Part shown: in pieces, positions 1 to 10,892 of the stretch
How the letters are laid out: every line of letters begins with the position of its first letter
How positions within the stretch are numbered: position 1 is the stretch's first letter
From: Cryptomeria japonica
Lineage: Eukaryota > Streptophyta > Pinopsida > Cupressales > Cupressaceae
DNA: 64,000 nucleotides
Direction: 5' to 3'
NCBI RefSeq assembly: GCF_030272615.1
Contig: NC_081408.1
Coordinates: 200,658,341-200,722,340, forward strand
The notes under the pieces: model-generated
What the model was told of the DNA's origin: nothing
The model's database searches: none
Seen by the model: only the letters and a program-made list of their open reading frames with translations
Made by a program: the position numbers and the translations under genes

Positions 1-68
1 ATGCATTATCCTAAGTTAACTTAAGTAAGTGTAATAATATCCATAATGAATATTTATTTACACCAACA
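1..68 (-). repeat. Copia-1 3' LTR, truncated by window edge
   Basis: Only the first 68 bases of the LTR are present. On the minus strand it starts TGTTGGTGTAAATAAATATT and is identical in layout to the start of the 5' LTR at 6466. It directly follows a G-rich polypurine tract. Confidence 0.93.
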
Positions 69-79
69 CCCCCCCTTAA
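69..79 (-). other. Polypurine tract of Copia-1
   Basis: On the minus strand the sequence AAGGGGGGG lies immediately before the TGTTGG start of the 3' LTR. This is the expected place and composition for the primer of plus-strand DNA synthesis in copia elements. Confidence 0.85.
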
Positions 80-342
80 GTGCAACTTAGGGGAATGAAG
101 ACTCAAGCCAACAATGCAAGATGGGTCCTGGCTACAAGGCCATGATAGGTACCCATGTACAACATGCAAATGAAAGCAAAACAATGCAATGCAATGCAAT
201 CTCTCACAAACGGAGAAAGGGAGAAAACCCAGTGGGAAAAAACTTCCCCCCAAAAGAGAGATGAATGTACAAAAGAATCTCAAAGAAGAAGGACAAAGCC
301 TCAAAGAGGAAAAAGTCCCCCCCATAAGAGAGGAAGGAGAAG

Positions 343-3300
343 TCAGCTGACCCCCCCTAATGATACATCCCGCACCCCCAAGAGAGCTCACAACTGCTGG
401 AACTTACTCTCGGTGAAAGGTTTGGTGAATATGTCAGCAACTTGCTCTGTTGTAGGACAATACTGCAAATCAATGACCTGCTCCTGGATGAGCTCTCGGA
501 TATAGTGCATATGAATCTCGATGTGTTTGGTCCGCTAGTGCTAGACCGGGTTCTTCGAGATGGCAATGGCACTCTGATTGTCGCAATGTAGGACTGTCGG
601 CCGTGGAGTAGTGAATCCAAACTCTGTGAGAATCTGCTAGAGCCAAATGGTCTCAGTCGCTGCGTTAACAGCGCCTCGATACTCAGCCTCAGTCGAAGAG
701 AGAGCAATAGCATGTTGCTTCTTGCTCTGCCAACAAATGGGGCCCGAACCAAAGTGAAAACTGTAACCAGAAGTAGACTTACGATCAACTAGATCGCTAG
801 CCCAATCGGAGTCTGTGTAACCAACCAAGCAAAGTCCTGTGCCTGCTGCATAGTGAATCCCATAGTGATGTGTACCTTGGATGTAATGTAGAATGCGTTT
901 GGCGGCTTTCCAATGAAGCTCATGTGGTTCCTGCATGAAGCAGGAAACCATGCCAACTGCAAATGAAATATCAGGGCGTGTATGAGTCAAGTAGATGAGA
1001 CTACCCACAAGCTGACGATACAAAGTGGCATCAACTAGTGGAGAAGAAAACTGAGCCTCAAGCTTGACTCTTGAAAGAAAGGGAGTCGGGGCAGGCTTAC
1101 AATCAGCCATATGAAAGCGTGCAAGTAGATCAAGAGCATACTTGGGCTGCGATAGAGTAATCCCGGAAGGTGACTGTGAAATCTCTATCCCGAGAAAGTA
1201 GTGCAAAAGACCCAAGTCAGTCATAGAAAATCTATCATGCAAAGCAGATTTGACCTTGCTAATGATGGATGAAGTACTCCCTGTAATGATCAAGTCATCA
1301 ACATAGAGCACAAGTATCAAGTGAGAGTCATCCTATCTCAAAATGTAGACATTTGGATCGGAATGACACCTGGTGAAACCGGTGGAGAGAAGAAAGGAAT
1401 CCATCTTGGCATACCAAGCCTTGGGGGCCTGCTTAAGGCCATAGAGAGATTTCCTTAGTCTGCAAACCAAGGAAGTATCCTGGATGAAACCCTGTGGCTG
1501 CTCCATATAAATCTCCTCATCAAGATCACCATGAAGAAAGACACTCTTCACATCCATCTGATATACAGCCCAACCATGAGCTGCAGCAATAGCAAGTGTC
1601 AAACGAATGGAGTTCATCTTGGCTACGGGTGCAAAGGTCTCAGTATAGTCAACACCTGCAACTTGCGAGAAACCTTTTGCAACAAGCCGAGCCTTATACT
1701 TATCCACACTGCCATCCGCTGCAAACTTGGTCCGATAGATCCACTTACATCGAACCATCTTTCTCCCCTTAGGGAGATGGACTAGATCCCATGTGTTGTT
1801 CCTCATCAAGGAACTATACTCTTCCTCCATAGCTTGGTCCCACTCAGGAACCCCTGATGCTTCCCTAAATGTCTGTGGATCGGTAGCGGTAGAAATGAAT
1901 GTATGTGGAAGATCCTGATGTTGTGATCGAGTTCTCCGTGTATCCTAATGATCCCCAACAAGAGAACCCACGAACTCAAGTGTCTGTCGAGCCCAATGAG
2001 GTCTAGGTGGAGGTGGAGAACGAGGCTCCTCAACTACAAGTGGACCCTACAGAGGTGTAACCCTATGAGTCAGAGTTGAGGGAGTCTCATCATCGGAATC
2101 ACTAACATCACTATCCATGATGGAGGAAGGTGGAGGAGGTAGAGAGGCTAAGCTAGGAGAGCTTTCCTCAAAGTGAACACTCCTCTCAATGAATACCTCA
2201 TGTGTCTCTGGATCCATCAATCTGTATGCCTTAACACCCTCAGGATATCCAACAAATATGCAAGGCCGACTCTATGGTTCCAATGCCTTGTGTTTCTGTG
2301 GAGGTATGCGAGCCCATGCTGGACACCCAAAGACTCTGAAATGTCTCACAATCGGTTTCCTACCAGCCCAAGCTTCAAAAGGAGTAATACCTTGTAAAGC
2401 TTTGTGAGGAACCCAATTCTGGATGTGTGTGGTACAACTGATAGCCTCAGCCCAAAAGGCGGGATCAAGAGAACGTGCATGAATCATACAGCTAGCCATT
2501 TCTTTGAGAGTTTGATTCTTGCATTCTGCAACCCCGTTCTGCTGTGGAGTGTATGCAACAGAATGCTGAAGATCAATCCCCTCAAATGTACAAAAATCCT
2601 CAAGTCTCTTGTTCACATATTCCCTGCCATTATCTGTATGAAGAATCTTGACCACTTTCCCTAATTGCTTCTCCACACGAGTCTTGAAGTCCTGAAATCT
2701 GTCAAATACTTCACTCTTATGAATGAGAAAGTAGACCCAAGTGAAGCGGGAGTAGTCATCAATGAAGGTAAGAACATAGCGGGCCTTACTAAATGAAGGT
2801 GCTGGAAATGGACTTGCTACATCACTGTGAACAAGTTGAAGAACTTCCAAAGCTCTCCAACTTTTCTCTTTATCAAATTTCTCTTCGGGATGCTTGCCCA
2901 TGGAACAACCTGAACATACACCCTCTGAAAAGCTGATTCGAGGAAGACCTGTGACCATGTCTTTAGTGCTGAGCTACTGAAGATAGTGGTAGTTGAGGTG
3001 ACCAAACCGCTCATGCCATAGCTTACTTTCTGAATTTGAATGAGTAAGCAAGGCCCTAGAAGGTGAACTTGGCACAAAGTGGGAGAATGAATAAAGCCTT
3101 GAGTTGTCATTGACTTGTCCCACTGCTACCAAGGCATCATCATCAAAAACCTTTACCACAACTGAATCTGGTGTAAACTCAACCTTTTTCCCATTCCCAT
3201 AGTGAGTGATTTGGTAGATGGAGAGAAGGTTGGTAGACAAGTTAGGAACATAGAGAACATTCTCAAATGTTCCATCATCCATGTCAACTGAACCTTTCCC

Positions 3301-4422
3301 TTCAACCTCTACTTCTGTATCATCACCTATGTAAATGTGAGGTACCTTAGATGGCTCCAATGAAGAAAACTGCTCCTTTGTAGAACCCATGTGATATGAG
3401 GCACCCGAGTCAAGTATCCATTGCTGTGAAGAACCTGTTGTAGCCACAAATGCTTGCCCTTTTCCCTTAGATTGTGAGGAAGAAGAAGAAGATGAATCCT
3501 TCTTTGTGTAGGCGGATGGCAAGTTGATGTTGTTTTTCTTGAGAAGATTGGTTAACTCATCAACTTACTTTGCGTGGCATCGATGCTCATCATGACCATA
3601 ATTTTTGCAATATGCACAAGTTGGTTTATCCTTCTTAGGTGGTGTCCTCTTCTTGGAAGAGGATTGAAGATTGCCTTGTGATGGAGAGGATGATTGTCCC
3701 TTTTCCTGGTGTGGTTGAGACTTAGATTGCTTCTTCTTCTTGTTGGAATTTTTGCCTTGACTTCCTTGATTTCCTTGATTTCCTTGATTTGCTACCAAAG
3801 CCTTGGACTTTGAAGACTTGAGAAACCCCATGTTCAACAACTTAGATTGTTCCAATATCAACATTTCTGTGAAAGCATCAAAAGAAGGCATAACATAAGA
3901 ACTCCCCACTGTTAAACGATGAGTTTGGAAGCTAGATACAAATGTTGCATATTCTGGTGCAAGCTTGTCCAACAAGTTGAATATCAATTGAGCATCCTTT
4001 TTGTCAATTCCATAATCCTTTAGCTTTGCTCTTAGCTCATTTGCTTTGGTTACATAATCTTGGATTGTATCAAAATTCTTGGGATCTAAGTTGGTGAGCT
4101 CATTATCAATCTGATAGCCTCTGATTTCATCAACTTGTCCATACAATATCTGAAACATATCCCAAGCCTCTTTAATTGTTTTACACTTCTGAATGTGGAA
4201 AATGAGGTCATCTGATACATACTTGTGTAAGGTTCCAAGAGCCATGCAATTCTTTGTGAGCCATTCTAATTGAGCATTTGGATCAGCCTTAGGATCAGGT
4301 GGTGCTATTATTGTTCCATCTATGTAGTGTGTGAGACCCTTTTCCATTAGTTTACTCCATACTTTAATTTTCCATGATGCATAATTATGTGGAGTTAATG
4401 GTGGAAACTTATTAGGACTCAT
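343..4422 (-). pseudogene. Copia-1 gag-pol polyprotein, interrupted by ten in-frame stops
   Basis: One continuous frame of about 1,360 codons starts at the ATG ending at 4420 (MSPNKFPPL); an ATG 15 codons upstream is possible but less like other copia Gags. Gag (residues about 1-285) ends with the zinc knuckle CAYCKNYGHDEHRC. Protease has DSGASYHM (near 337). The GAG-pre-integrase motif LWHERFGHLN and integrase core HSDV ... TDNGREY follow (about 480-700). RT carries YVDD (near 1040) and RNase H carries YTDSDWASD and STEAEY (about 1200-1360). Stops are at 3565, 2974, 2272, 2047, 1945, 1333, 637, 541, 535 and 388 (lower coordinate of each), and all domains stay in one frame with no shift. Several stops fit a single C-to-T change from CAA or CAG. 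The chain ends at the TGA at 343-345, about 270 bases before the LTR. The protein would build virus-like particles and copy and integrate the element; this copy cannot. Confidence 0.93.
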
Positions 4423-5974
4423 TGCAACAAGAATGGAAAGAGCACAAAGAGAGGCACAATCACACAAGACACCCCCCCAAATTCACTCAATCAAAGAACC
4501 TCCCCCAAATGTGATGATTTTGGCACTTTATAAGTAGTGCGTATACAATGGGCCACTTGCAAAAAATGGCAAAGTGGACTTCTGATTTAAAATTTTACAA
4601 CTGCCTCAATAAGGCCAAAAGAGACTCAAACTGATAATGCAAGAGATCTAACTAAGATCCAACCAATTTACAAGTACCTAATAGGCCAAATAAGACCAAT
4701 ATCTGAAAGTACAATTTTCACTCAAAATCTCTGAAATCTGATCATAGATTCTGAAAGTAGACAAAAAAATAAGCACTTTAAAAAAAAACAGCACCTGAAA
4801 AGGAGGTCGTATGAGCTCAAACGAGGCCTTTGAAGTTGCAGAATTGAGGATTGGACAGGTACAGATAAGAGAATCCAAAAATTCTGAAAAACCTATGCAT
4901 CAAAATCAGAAGATAACCACACCACTACGAACATCATGAAATTTTAGCCCATTTCAAAAAAAATTGCACCAAAAAAGGAGCAAAAATGAGCAAGATATGG
5001 CCTTCCAAAGTTGGACTGCAAAACTTAAAAGCTCAATGGAGAGGGGTTAAAAATTTTCAAAAAACGCTGATGTGGCACTGACGTCATCAAAACACTGTGT
5101 TAAATTTGACGGCCGTATGACCGTCACGAAAATTTTGCCTCCCTGCTGACTGGGCATCCATACTGTACGGACATCTGACTCTGTGTCTGACTGTACACTC
5201 CGTACAGATGATGTGGCACTGTACAGATGCTTACGCGGGCCTATGACTGGGTAGTACGGAATGTACACGTGGCTTTGTACGGATGACTATTTTCAAGCCA
5301 GGTGGCGGGTCCTATGGCTGACGTGGCGCTGGAGGCGGAGGCCGTCGGGTTCGTGTCTCGGTGTTGCCGGAAGTCTCAGGCCGGCGGAGGAGGTACTAGA
5401 GCCGTGGAGCGGCCGGAACAAGTGGCGCGGCGGTGGACTTCAGTGGCAGGAGGTGTTTCACGGTGGTGGGAGGAGAAACCGAGGCGGTCGGGAGAACTTG
5501 TGGCGTGGGCGCGGTGTTCGGTGGCGGTCTGCGCTGCTCGGAGGTGCGACGCTGCAGACGACAGGTACAATGCACAGAGTACGGCGGCGCCCGCAGACCT
5601 GCAGGGTACAGAGTCAAGAGGGGGGGGGTCTGCGGACCCCCAAACAAATTTTTTTTTTCCTTTTTCTTTTTTCGAAATTTTTGATTTTTTCCGAAATTTT
5701 TTTTTTGATTTTTCCAAATTTTTGAAAAAGAATTTTTTTTTTTTTGAAAAATAACAATAAATCCGAAAATCCATACTATGTAGCAAAATTGGGGAAAAAA
5801 ATTTTCCTCACCAAAATAGGTCGACTTTATAGTTGAAATTTATGGAAATGGCCTCCCGGATTCAACGGTAATGTCCAAATCGCTGTATGATGCCTCCAAA
5901 AAATGAAGATCCCCAAATCCGAAAATAGAAGCCTTTCACGATGTCTCCAAAAACTGATCAACGAAGCCCCAATA
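4423..5974 (-). other. Copia-1 5' leader (non-coding, GC-rich segment plus homopolymer tracts)
   Basis: About 1.55 kb separates the primer site from gag. The middle (5270-5640) is strikingly GC-rich compared with its surroundings and opens spurious frames on both strands. It is followed by long A/T homopolymer runs (5645-5755). A similar GC-rich block occurs at the same relative place in the non-autonomous copy at 51950-52115, so this is a property of the family leader and not captured coding sequence. I see no conserved protein here. Confidence 0.7.
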
Positions 5975-5986
5975 GCTCTGATACCA
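5975..5986 (-). other. Primer binding site, initiator Met tRNA type
   Basis: Minus-strand TGGTATCAGAGC directly follows the CA end of the 5' LTR. This matches the 3' end of plant initiator methionine tRNA, the usual primer for plant copia elements. Confidence 0.93.
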
Positions 5987-6466
5987 TGTTGGATTTTGCC
6001 AAGATCAAGGGCACAATGAAAAGCATAAAAGAGACAATAGAATGACAAGAACAAACTGTATTCTCATCAATATAAAAATGATCAACTGGATTAACCAATA
6101 CAATGAATAGAGGTCTGCTTATATAGGCAAGGCCATATAGATGTATGAGCACACAAATATGACATGTGGCTCAATGAGAAACAAGGGTAGGTAGGAAATA
6201 GGTGTGGGTAGGTAGGAGAAATAATATAATATTCCACATGAGGTGGATCACCCACCGAAGGTGGAATTATCACTCCACAATAAGTGGATATGATAGTGTA
6301 ATAACAAGATCAGCACCATAAGAGGTGGAATTTCTCCTACACACACTATCCCAATGTGACACAAATACCCAAGTGTCTCATATCCAAACTACTATAAAAT
6401 GCATTATCCTAAGTTAACTTAAGTAAGTGTAATAATATCCATAATGAATATTTATTTACACCAACA
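5987..6466 (-). repeat. Copia-1 5' LTR (480 bp)
   Basis: The LTR has TGTTGG...CCAACA ends on both strands. It lies between the primer site and unrelated flank. It contains a short-LTR promoter region whose sequence is shared, in opposite orientation, with the LTRs at 50934-51382 and 53289-53739 (for example the blocks around TGGAGTGATAATTCCACC and the 'GCCACATGTCATATTTGTG' region). Confidence 0.93.
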
Positions 6467-8589
6467 CATACCATTATATAATTCCATTAAAAATTTCTTT
6501 AAAATAGATCCAAACTCAAAAAAAAAATCGATATAATTATAAGAATTACTACCACAATATTCTTTATTTTGTAAACATGTTTATTAAATTAAATAGTAGA
6601 AAAAAACTAAAAATGACTTTGGATAATACAAACCCTAACGTAATTTTAAAATGTTTAATACACTTGTACCATGCAAAAGTAATACTAGTGTTCTATGAGT
6701 GACTTTAACTAGCAAAAAGTGTATGGTGTTCTATGAGTGACTTTAACTAGCAAAAAGTGTATGGAACACATCCTGCAGATTAGTAATGAAATGACTGCTA
6801 CTAATTTGGCCTTTTGGATGCTTACAAATATTATGACTGTTCATTGGCGACTTGAGTTGACAAGCCATCTATTCCTTGAATGATTTGTCATAGGATAGGA
6901 TAGAGACAATTTTTTTGTCCTCAATGGTGATGCACCCATACTTGTTTCATATCTGCTTTAAATCCAATAATTTGTCCTAAATGGTGATGCACCATGGAAC
7001 ACCGGGTTAGCAGTGTGGAAATATTCCCTGAATCAACTTGAGGTACAGACCTCTTTTGTCTTGTTTCCGTGCCATTGTTACTGTTGTTTCCATTGAAATA
7101 ATAATAATAAGATCACTCAATAATGTAGATGTAGAAGGGAGAGAATTTACTAGTGGTTCAAATAGATTGAACAATCTAGAAATAAAATCCAAGATCCCAA
7201 ACATATATTTACTGCTTCATTCTATGCAATAATTTTTGCTTGTGGTAGTCATGATCACCAAACTTTTCTTGGTGGAGAGATGAGATAAGAATTCTAAAGA
7301 ATGAAAATCTTATCTATTTTCTCATCCACAATGATGCCAGCAGCACCATGGTGATTATTTTAGTGATAATGAGAGAACTATCAGTGCAATAATAATAAAC
7401 TTAGCTGGTAGAACATTGGAATCATGAAAATTATAATCTCTTGGTAGGCAGCTATTGATCTATCAATAGATCAATAGATTATTAAAGAAAAAAGTATTAG
7501 GTTAATGACATGTTACTGTTATTTTTGGATTTGATTGTATAATAATTTTTTCGTATCAATATTTCAGATTACATTCTTGTAATAAAATCTTATAATATCT
7601 CTATAAATCAAATGCAAATACTGAAAATCTTATTAAACAAATGAAGAATACTGTACGTACTTCTCACGTCTGATAAATATAAGCATAATCCTTTTGGTCC
7701 ATCTAATCTGCATCATAGATAGTGATCCGACGTGCCATTATGATAATCAGTTGGAATATATGTGAGCAAGCTATTGAATTGAAATTTTTCAGTGGCATTG
7801 TTGGAATACCTGTGACATTCTTTTAGAAATCAAAGATCTTTTGCTAGTGGTTATTATTGGATTGACACGAGTGTCCTTCTTTAACCTTTATTCCTCGTTT
7901 GTGAAGGAGTCTTACACTTTTAGAGGAAACTTCTCCATAGTCACACGTGTTTGCTTTTTCTAGGACTGTGTTCATTCTCATTGTAGAATTCCTTAAAGGT
8001 TGCGCAAATTTTCAAACATGGAAGGTGAAGATTCAATCGAAAGAGCTTCAAGGGCATTCCATAGAGCTCAGGCTGCATGTTACTGTCCTTTACAATATTT
8101 CTGACAAGTAGATTTTGGCAGCCTTATTCCCTTGGTGATGGCTTCTTTACAATCAGCTAATTGAAGGGACGCTCCCTTGAGTAGGGACCCCCTATTATGG
8201 GTGTAAGGTAAAATGATAGGATTTGATTGCTTTTGTTTTTGGATGGAAGGAAAAATAGGTTTTGAAGGGTTTCTCATAGATGGGATTGTAAATTTTTTTT
8301 GTTTTTCTAGGGTTATAAATTGGTTAAACGATATATTAGTTCTAAAATTCTATTTGAAAACAAAGGATCATGAACACAAACTTATTATGCATTTTGTGTA
8401 TTTGTTATCTAATTGTCCATGAAACCCAAACTTTCATATCTCTTTATACTACCATTATTTCACACTTCCTCAGAAGACTTTTTTGAGCATCCAACTAAAA
8501 GTAACATGACATTCAACCTAAGAAAATAAAATATTTTAATAAGGCCAAGCTACAAGGCAACAAAATCGTTGTCCACCAACACATTAGGA
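6467..8589. other. Non-coding AT-rich stretch without recognisable genes
   Basis: I see only short chance reading frames on both strands, no conserved domain and no RNA gene. The only clear structure is a perfect 38-bp tandem duplication at 6689-6764. Confidence 0.6.
6689..6764. repeat. Perfect 2 x 38-bp tandem duplication
   Basis: The unit beginning TGTTCTATGAGTGACTTT at 6689-6726 is repeated base for base at 6727-6764. The lack of any difference between copies indicates a recent local duplication in otherwise old sequence. Confidence 0.9.
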
Positions 8590-10154
8590 ATTGTTGATCA
8601 CTAGAGGACTGAGAGAACACTTGACTTTTGATCCATTAAAAAATTTAAACCACTATTAGCCTATCATCGCAATTATGAAACATGAAAGCATAGATTAAAA
8701 CAAAGATGTGAATGGTATATTTATGCAGAAAATCCTAAACAGAGAAAAACCATGGTGAAAATTACACTCACAATATAAATAAATGATTATAATGTTTAGG
8801 GACAAGGCCAAGGATCTCATTGCCCCTGAACGGATTTCCAAGACTAAGGCGCACAACCTTAGGGCAAGATACAAAGGATTGCATAAGCTACCAAAAGGAA
8901 TACACCTTCTTTCAATAGGTGCAAAGAAATAATGAACTAAAATGAATAAGATCTCATGAACATGAAATTGTCCTTGAACCACTGTGTTAAGCATGGAAAA
9001 CATATCTAATTAGAAATACTATCTCATCTCTCTTGTCAACTATCTTTTGCACTTCCGCAATATCAAATCTACTTGCACATCAGTAATTTAAACTTCACAT
9101 AAATTTCTATCCATCCCATACAAAAATCATACATATAGACTTTTATATATACAAGATAATTCACTAAAACCCTAAACTAGGTCAACCACAAACAAAATGT
9201 ATAATATTACACAAATTGGGCCACCTAGACTTATAACATCAAATGTGGTCCACTATAGGAGATAGAGAGGACTCAAACACATCATAACACAACCTTTCCA
9301 ATAGATTCCAATGAATTGCACATGCTAATACATCTCCCAACATCGACACCAAGTCAAACATGTAAATAAACAATGTAGCATGCTAACCAATTGGTCCCAA
9401 CATATTCTCTAATGCATACAACACGATGTGGACCAACACACACCATGGTGAGAGACATATCAATATCAAACTTAATCATGAGGATGTGTCTATACCAAAA
9501 AAAGCATGATCTAGAATGAAAACATCATCTCAATCAGTCCAAACCTGGACCAATTAAATTTACTTTTCAGTCGAACCAATAACAAAAAAATGAAATAGAA
9601 CACTACAAAAACCAAGAAAACATGTCCTCAAAGATACAACACTTGAAACCACATATCAGAAAACTACAAAGCATTCTCTAAATCAATATGACAGACAACC
9701 ATTATTAAAAACAACAACGAATAACTCCACCATTTGAGTAGTAGAGGACCTATAAACTTGATAGTATAATATACATAGATCATAAGCATTATATCTAAAA
9801 CTACACTCCATAATCTTTACATACCGAAGGAATGTAGAGCATTATTCCATGTGGACATTAAATACTCTTTCTTACATAAATTTTGTTTCCTACATATTGA
9901 ACTTTCTACTAAACCAACCTTCTAGAAATACCTCATACTTAATCAATGTCATTACTAGATCACTCGAAAACATCAAACCATACTTTTGAATACCATCTAC
10001 AACATATAATGACACCCAATATAACACAACTCATTCTACAATACAAAGTGACATCAATGATAAAACAAGACAAGTTGAAATTAATGATAACATAACCCAA
10101 CAACTCATCTACAACACATGGTGACATCAATGAAAACAACTCAAGTTTCCAACA
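8590..10154 (-). repeat. Possible very old LTR remnant
   Basis: The right edge reads CCAACA followed by a damaged pyrimidine tract and then ATTGATGGTAACAC, which resembles the junction after the LTRs at 37914 and 61237 (CCAACA, CTCCCCCTTTGG, CATTGATGGCAACAC). Downstream at 10260-10500 further 'TCCCCTTTGACATCAA' and 'GCTCCCCTGAG' strings mirror the end of element A's internal region. The left edge (TGTTGATC...ACTGAGAGA near 8590) is weak. No coding remnant remains. The identification rests on junction resemblance only. Confidence 0.3.
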
Positions 10155-10892
10155 TTCTCTCCATTTTTTATTGATGGTAACACTTGTGTACCACCAACAA
10201 CAAGGAACTCAAACTATATGTCTCTCCTCCTTTGACATAAACAGAAAATGACACTATGTTGAATTCTCATCCCCTTTGACATCAAGGACAATGAATGTAA
10301 ATTTGAATAACTCTTCCTTCTATTTAAAATATCTCCTAATGAGTACACCACTATAGACTATAGCCTTACTCTAATTCTCTCTTACCCTTCCAAAAATATC
10401 ATAAATTACTACAATACTCCCCCTTGATGGGGATGCCATTCTTTTGTAACTATTCTCTTGCAATTAGAAAGAATCATCATAATATGCTCCCCTGAGAGAA
10501 GAAACTACATAAATACATGAATAAAGAGTAGAGATTTGAATGCTACTCATGGATAGATGCACCACTACATATACTCTTTCTATCATTTGCATTTTTGTCT
10601 TCTCATATTTCTTGTTTCTTCTTAAATATTTTGGATTCTTTCCTACAACTTTATCTTTATTAATTTCTCCCTTTGTTTTGATTAAGTAAAAGCAGGTATT
10701 TGAAAGGTACCTGAACCTTGTACAAGCCAGGAGAACAGAACTGCTAAATAAAGTGCTTGATCACTTCAAAAAGACAAAATGATCCTACCAAGAGGAATCA
10801 ACTAACATAACATAACATAAAAACCCAGAGCAGATAGCAAAAGGAAAGCACAAAGACAGCAAAAAGACAGAACCTAGGACACCAACAGAGAC

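Larger units (their letters stand above)
1..6466 (-). mobile_element. Ty1/copia LTR retrotransposon (Copia-1), nearly complete, degenerate
   Basis: The element reads on the minus strand. Its 5' LTR is at 5987-6466, followed by a primer site for initiator Met tRNA (5975-5986), a long leader (4423-5974), one gag-pol frame (4422 down to 343), a polypurine tract (69-79) and the first 68 bases of the 3' LTR, which runs off the window edge. Bases 1-68 repeat 6399-6466 almost exactly, which fixes the LTR boundary. The domain order gag, protease, integrase, RT, RNase H defines Ty1/copia. The five bases after the 5' LTR (6467-6471, catac) should be one half of the target duplication; the other half lies outside the window. 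The element carries ten in-frame stops and cannot move by itself, but its ends are intact enough to have been used in trans. Confidence 0.95.

Noticed and set aside
5261-5786. Several overlapping reading frames of 80-150 codons on both strands
   Set aside because: They arise from a GC-rich, stop-poor leader followed by homopolymers in Copia-1. They have no conserved motifs and lie on both strands at once.
5975-5986. tRNA gene fragment
   Set aside because: The match to initiator Met tRNA is limited to the 3' end and its position next to the LTR identifies it as a primer site.
8695-9003. Minus-strand 102-codon frame as a possible host gene
   Set aside because: No recognisable domain, no supporting context and ordinary length for chance in AT-rich DNA.
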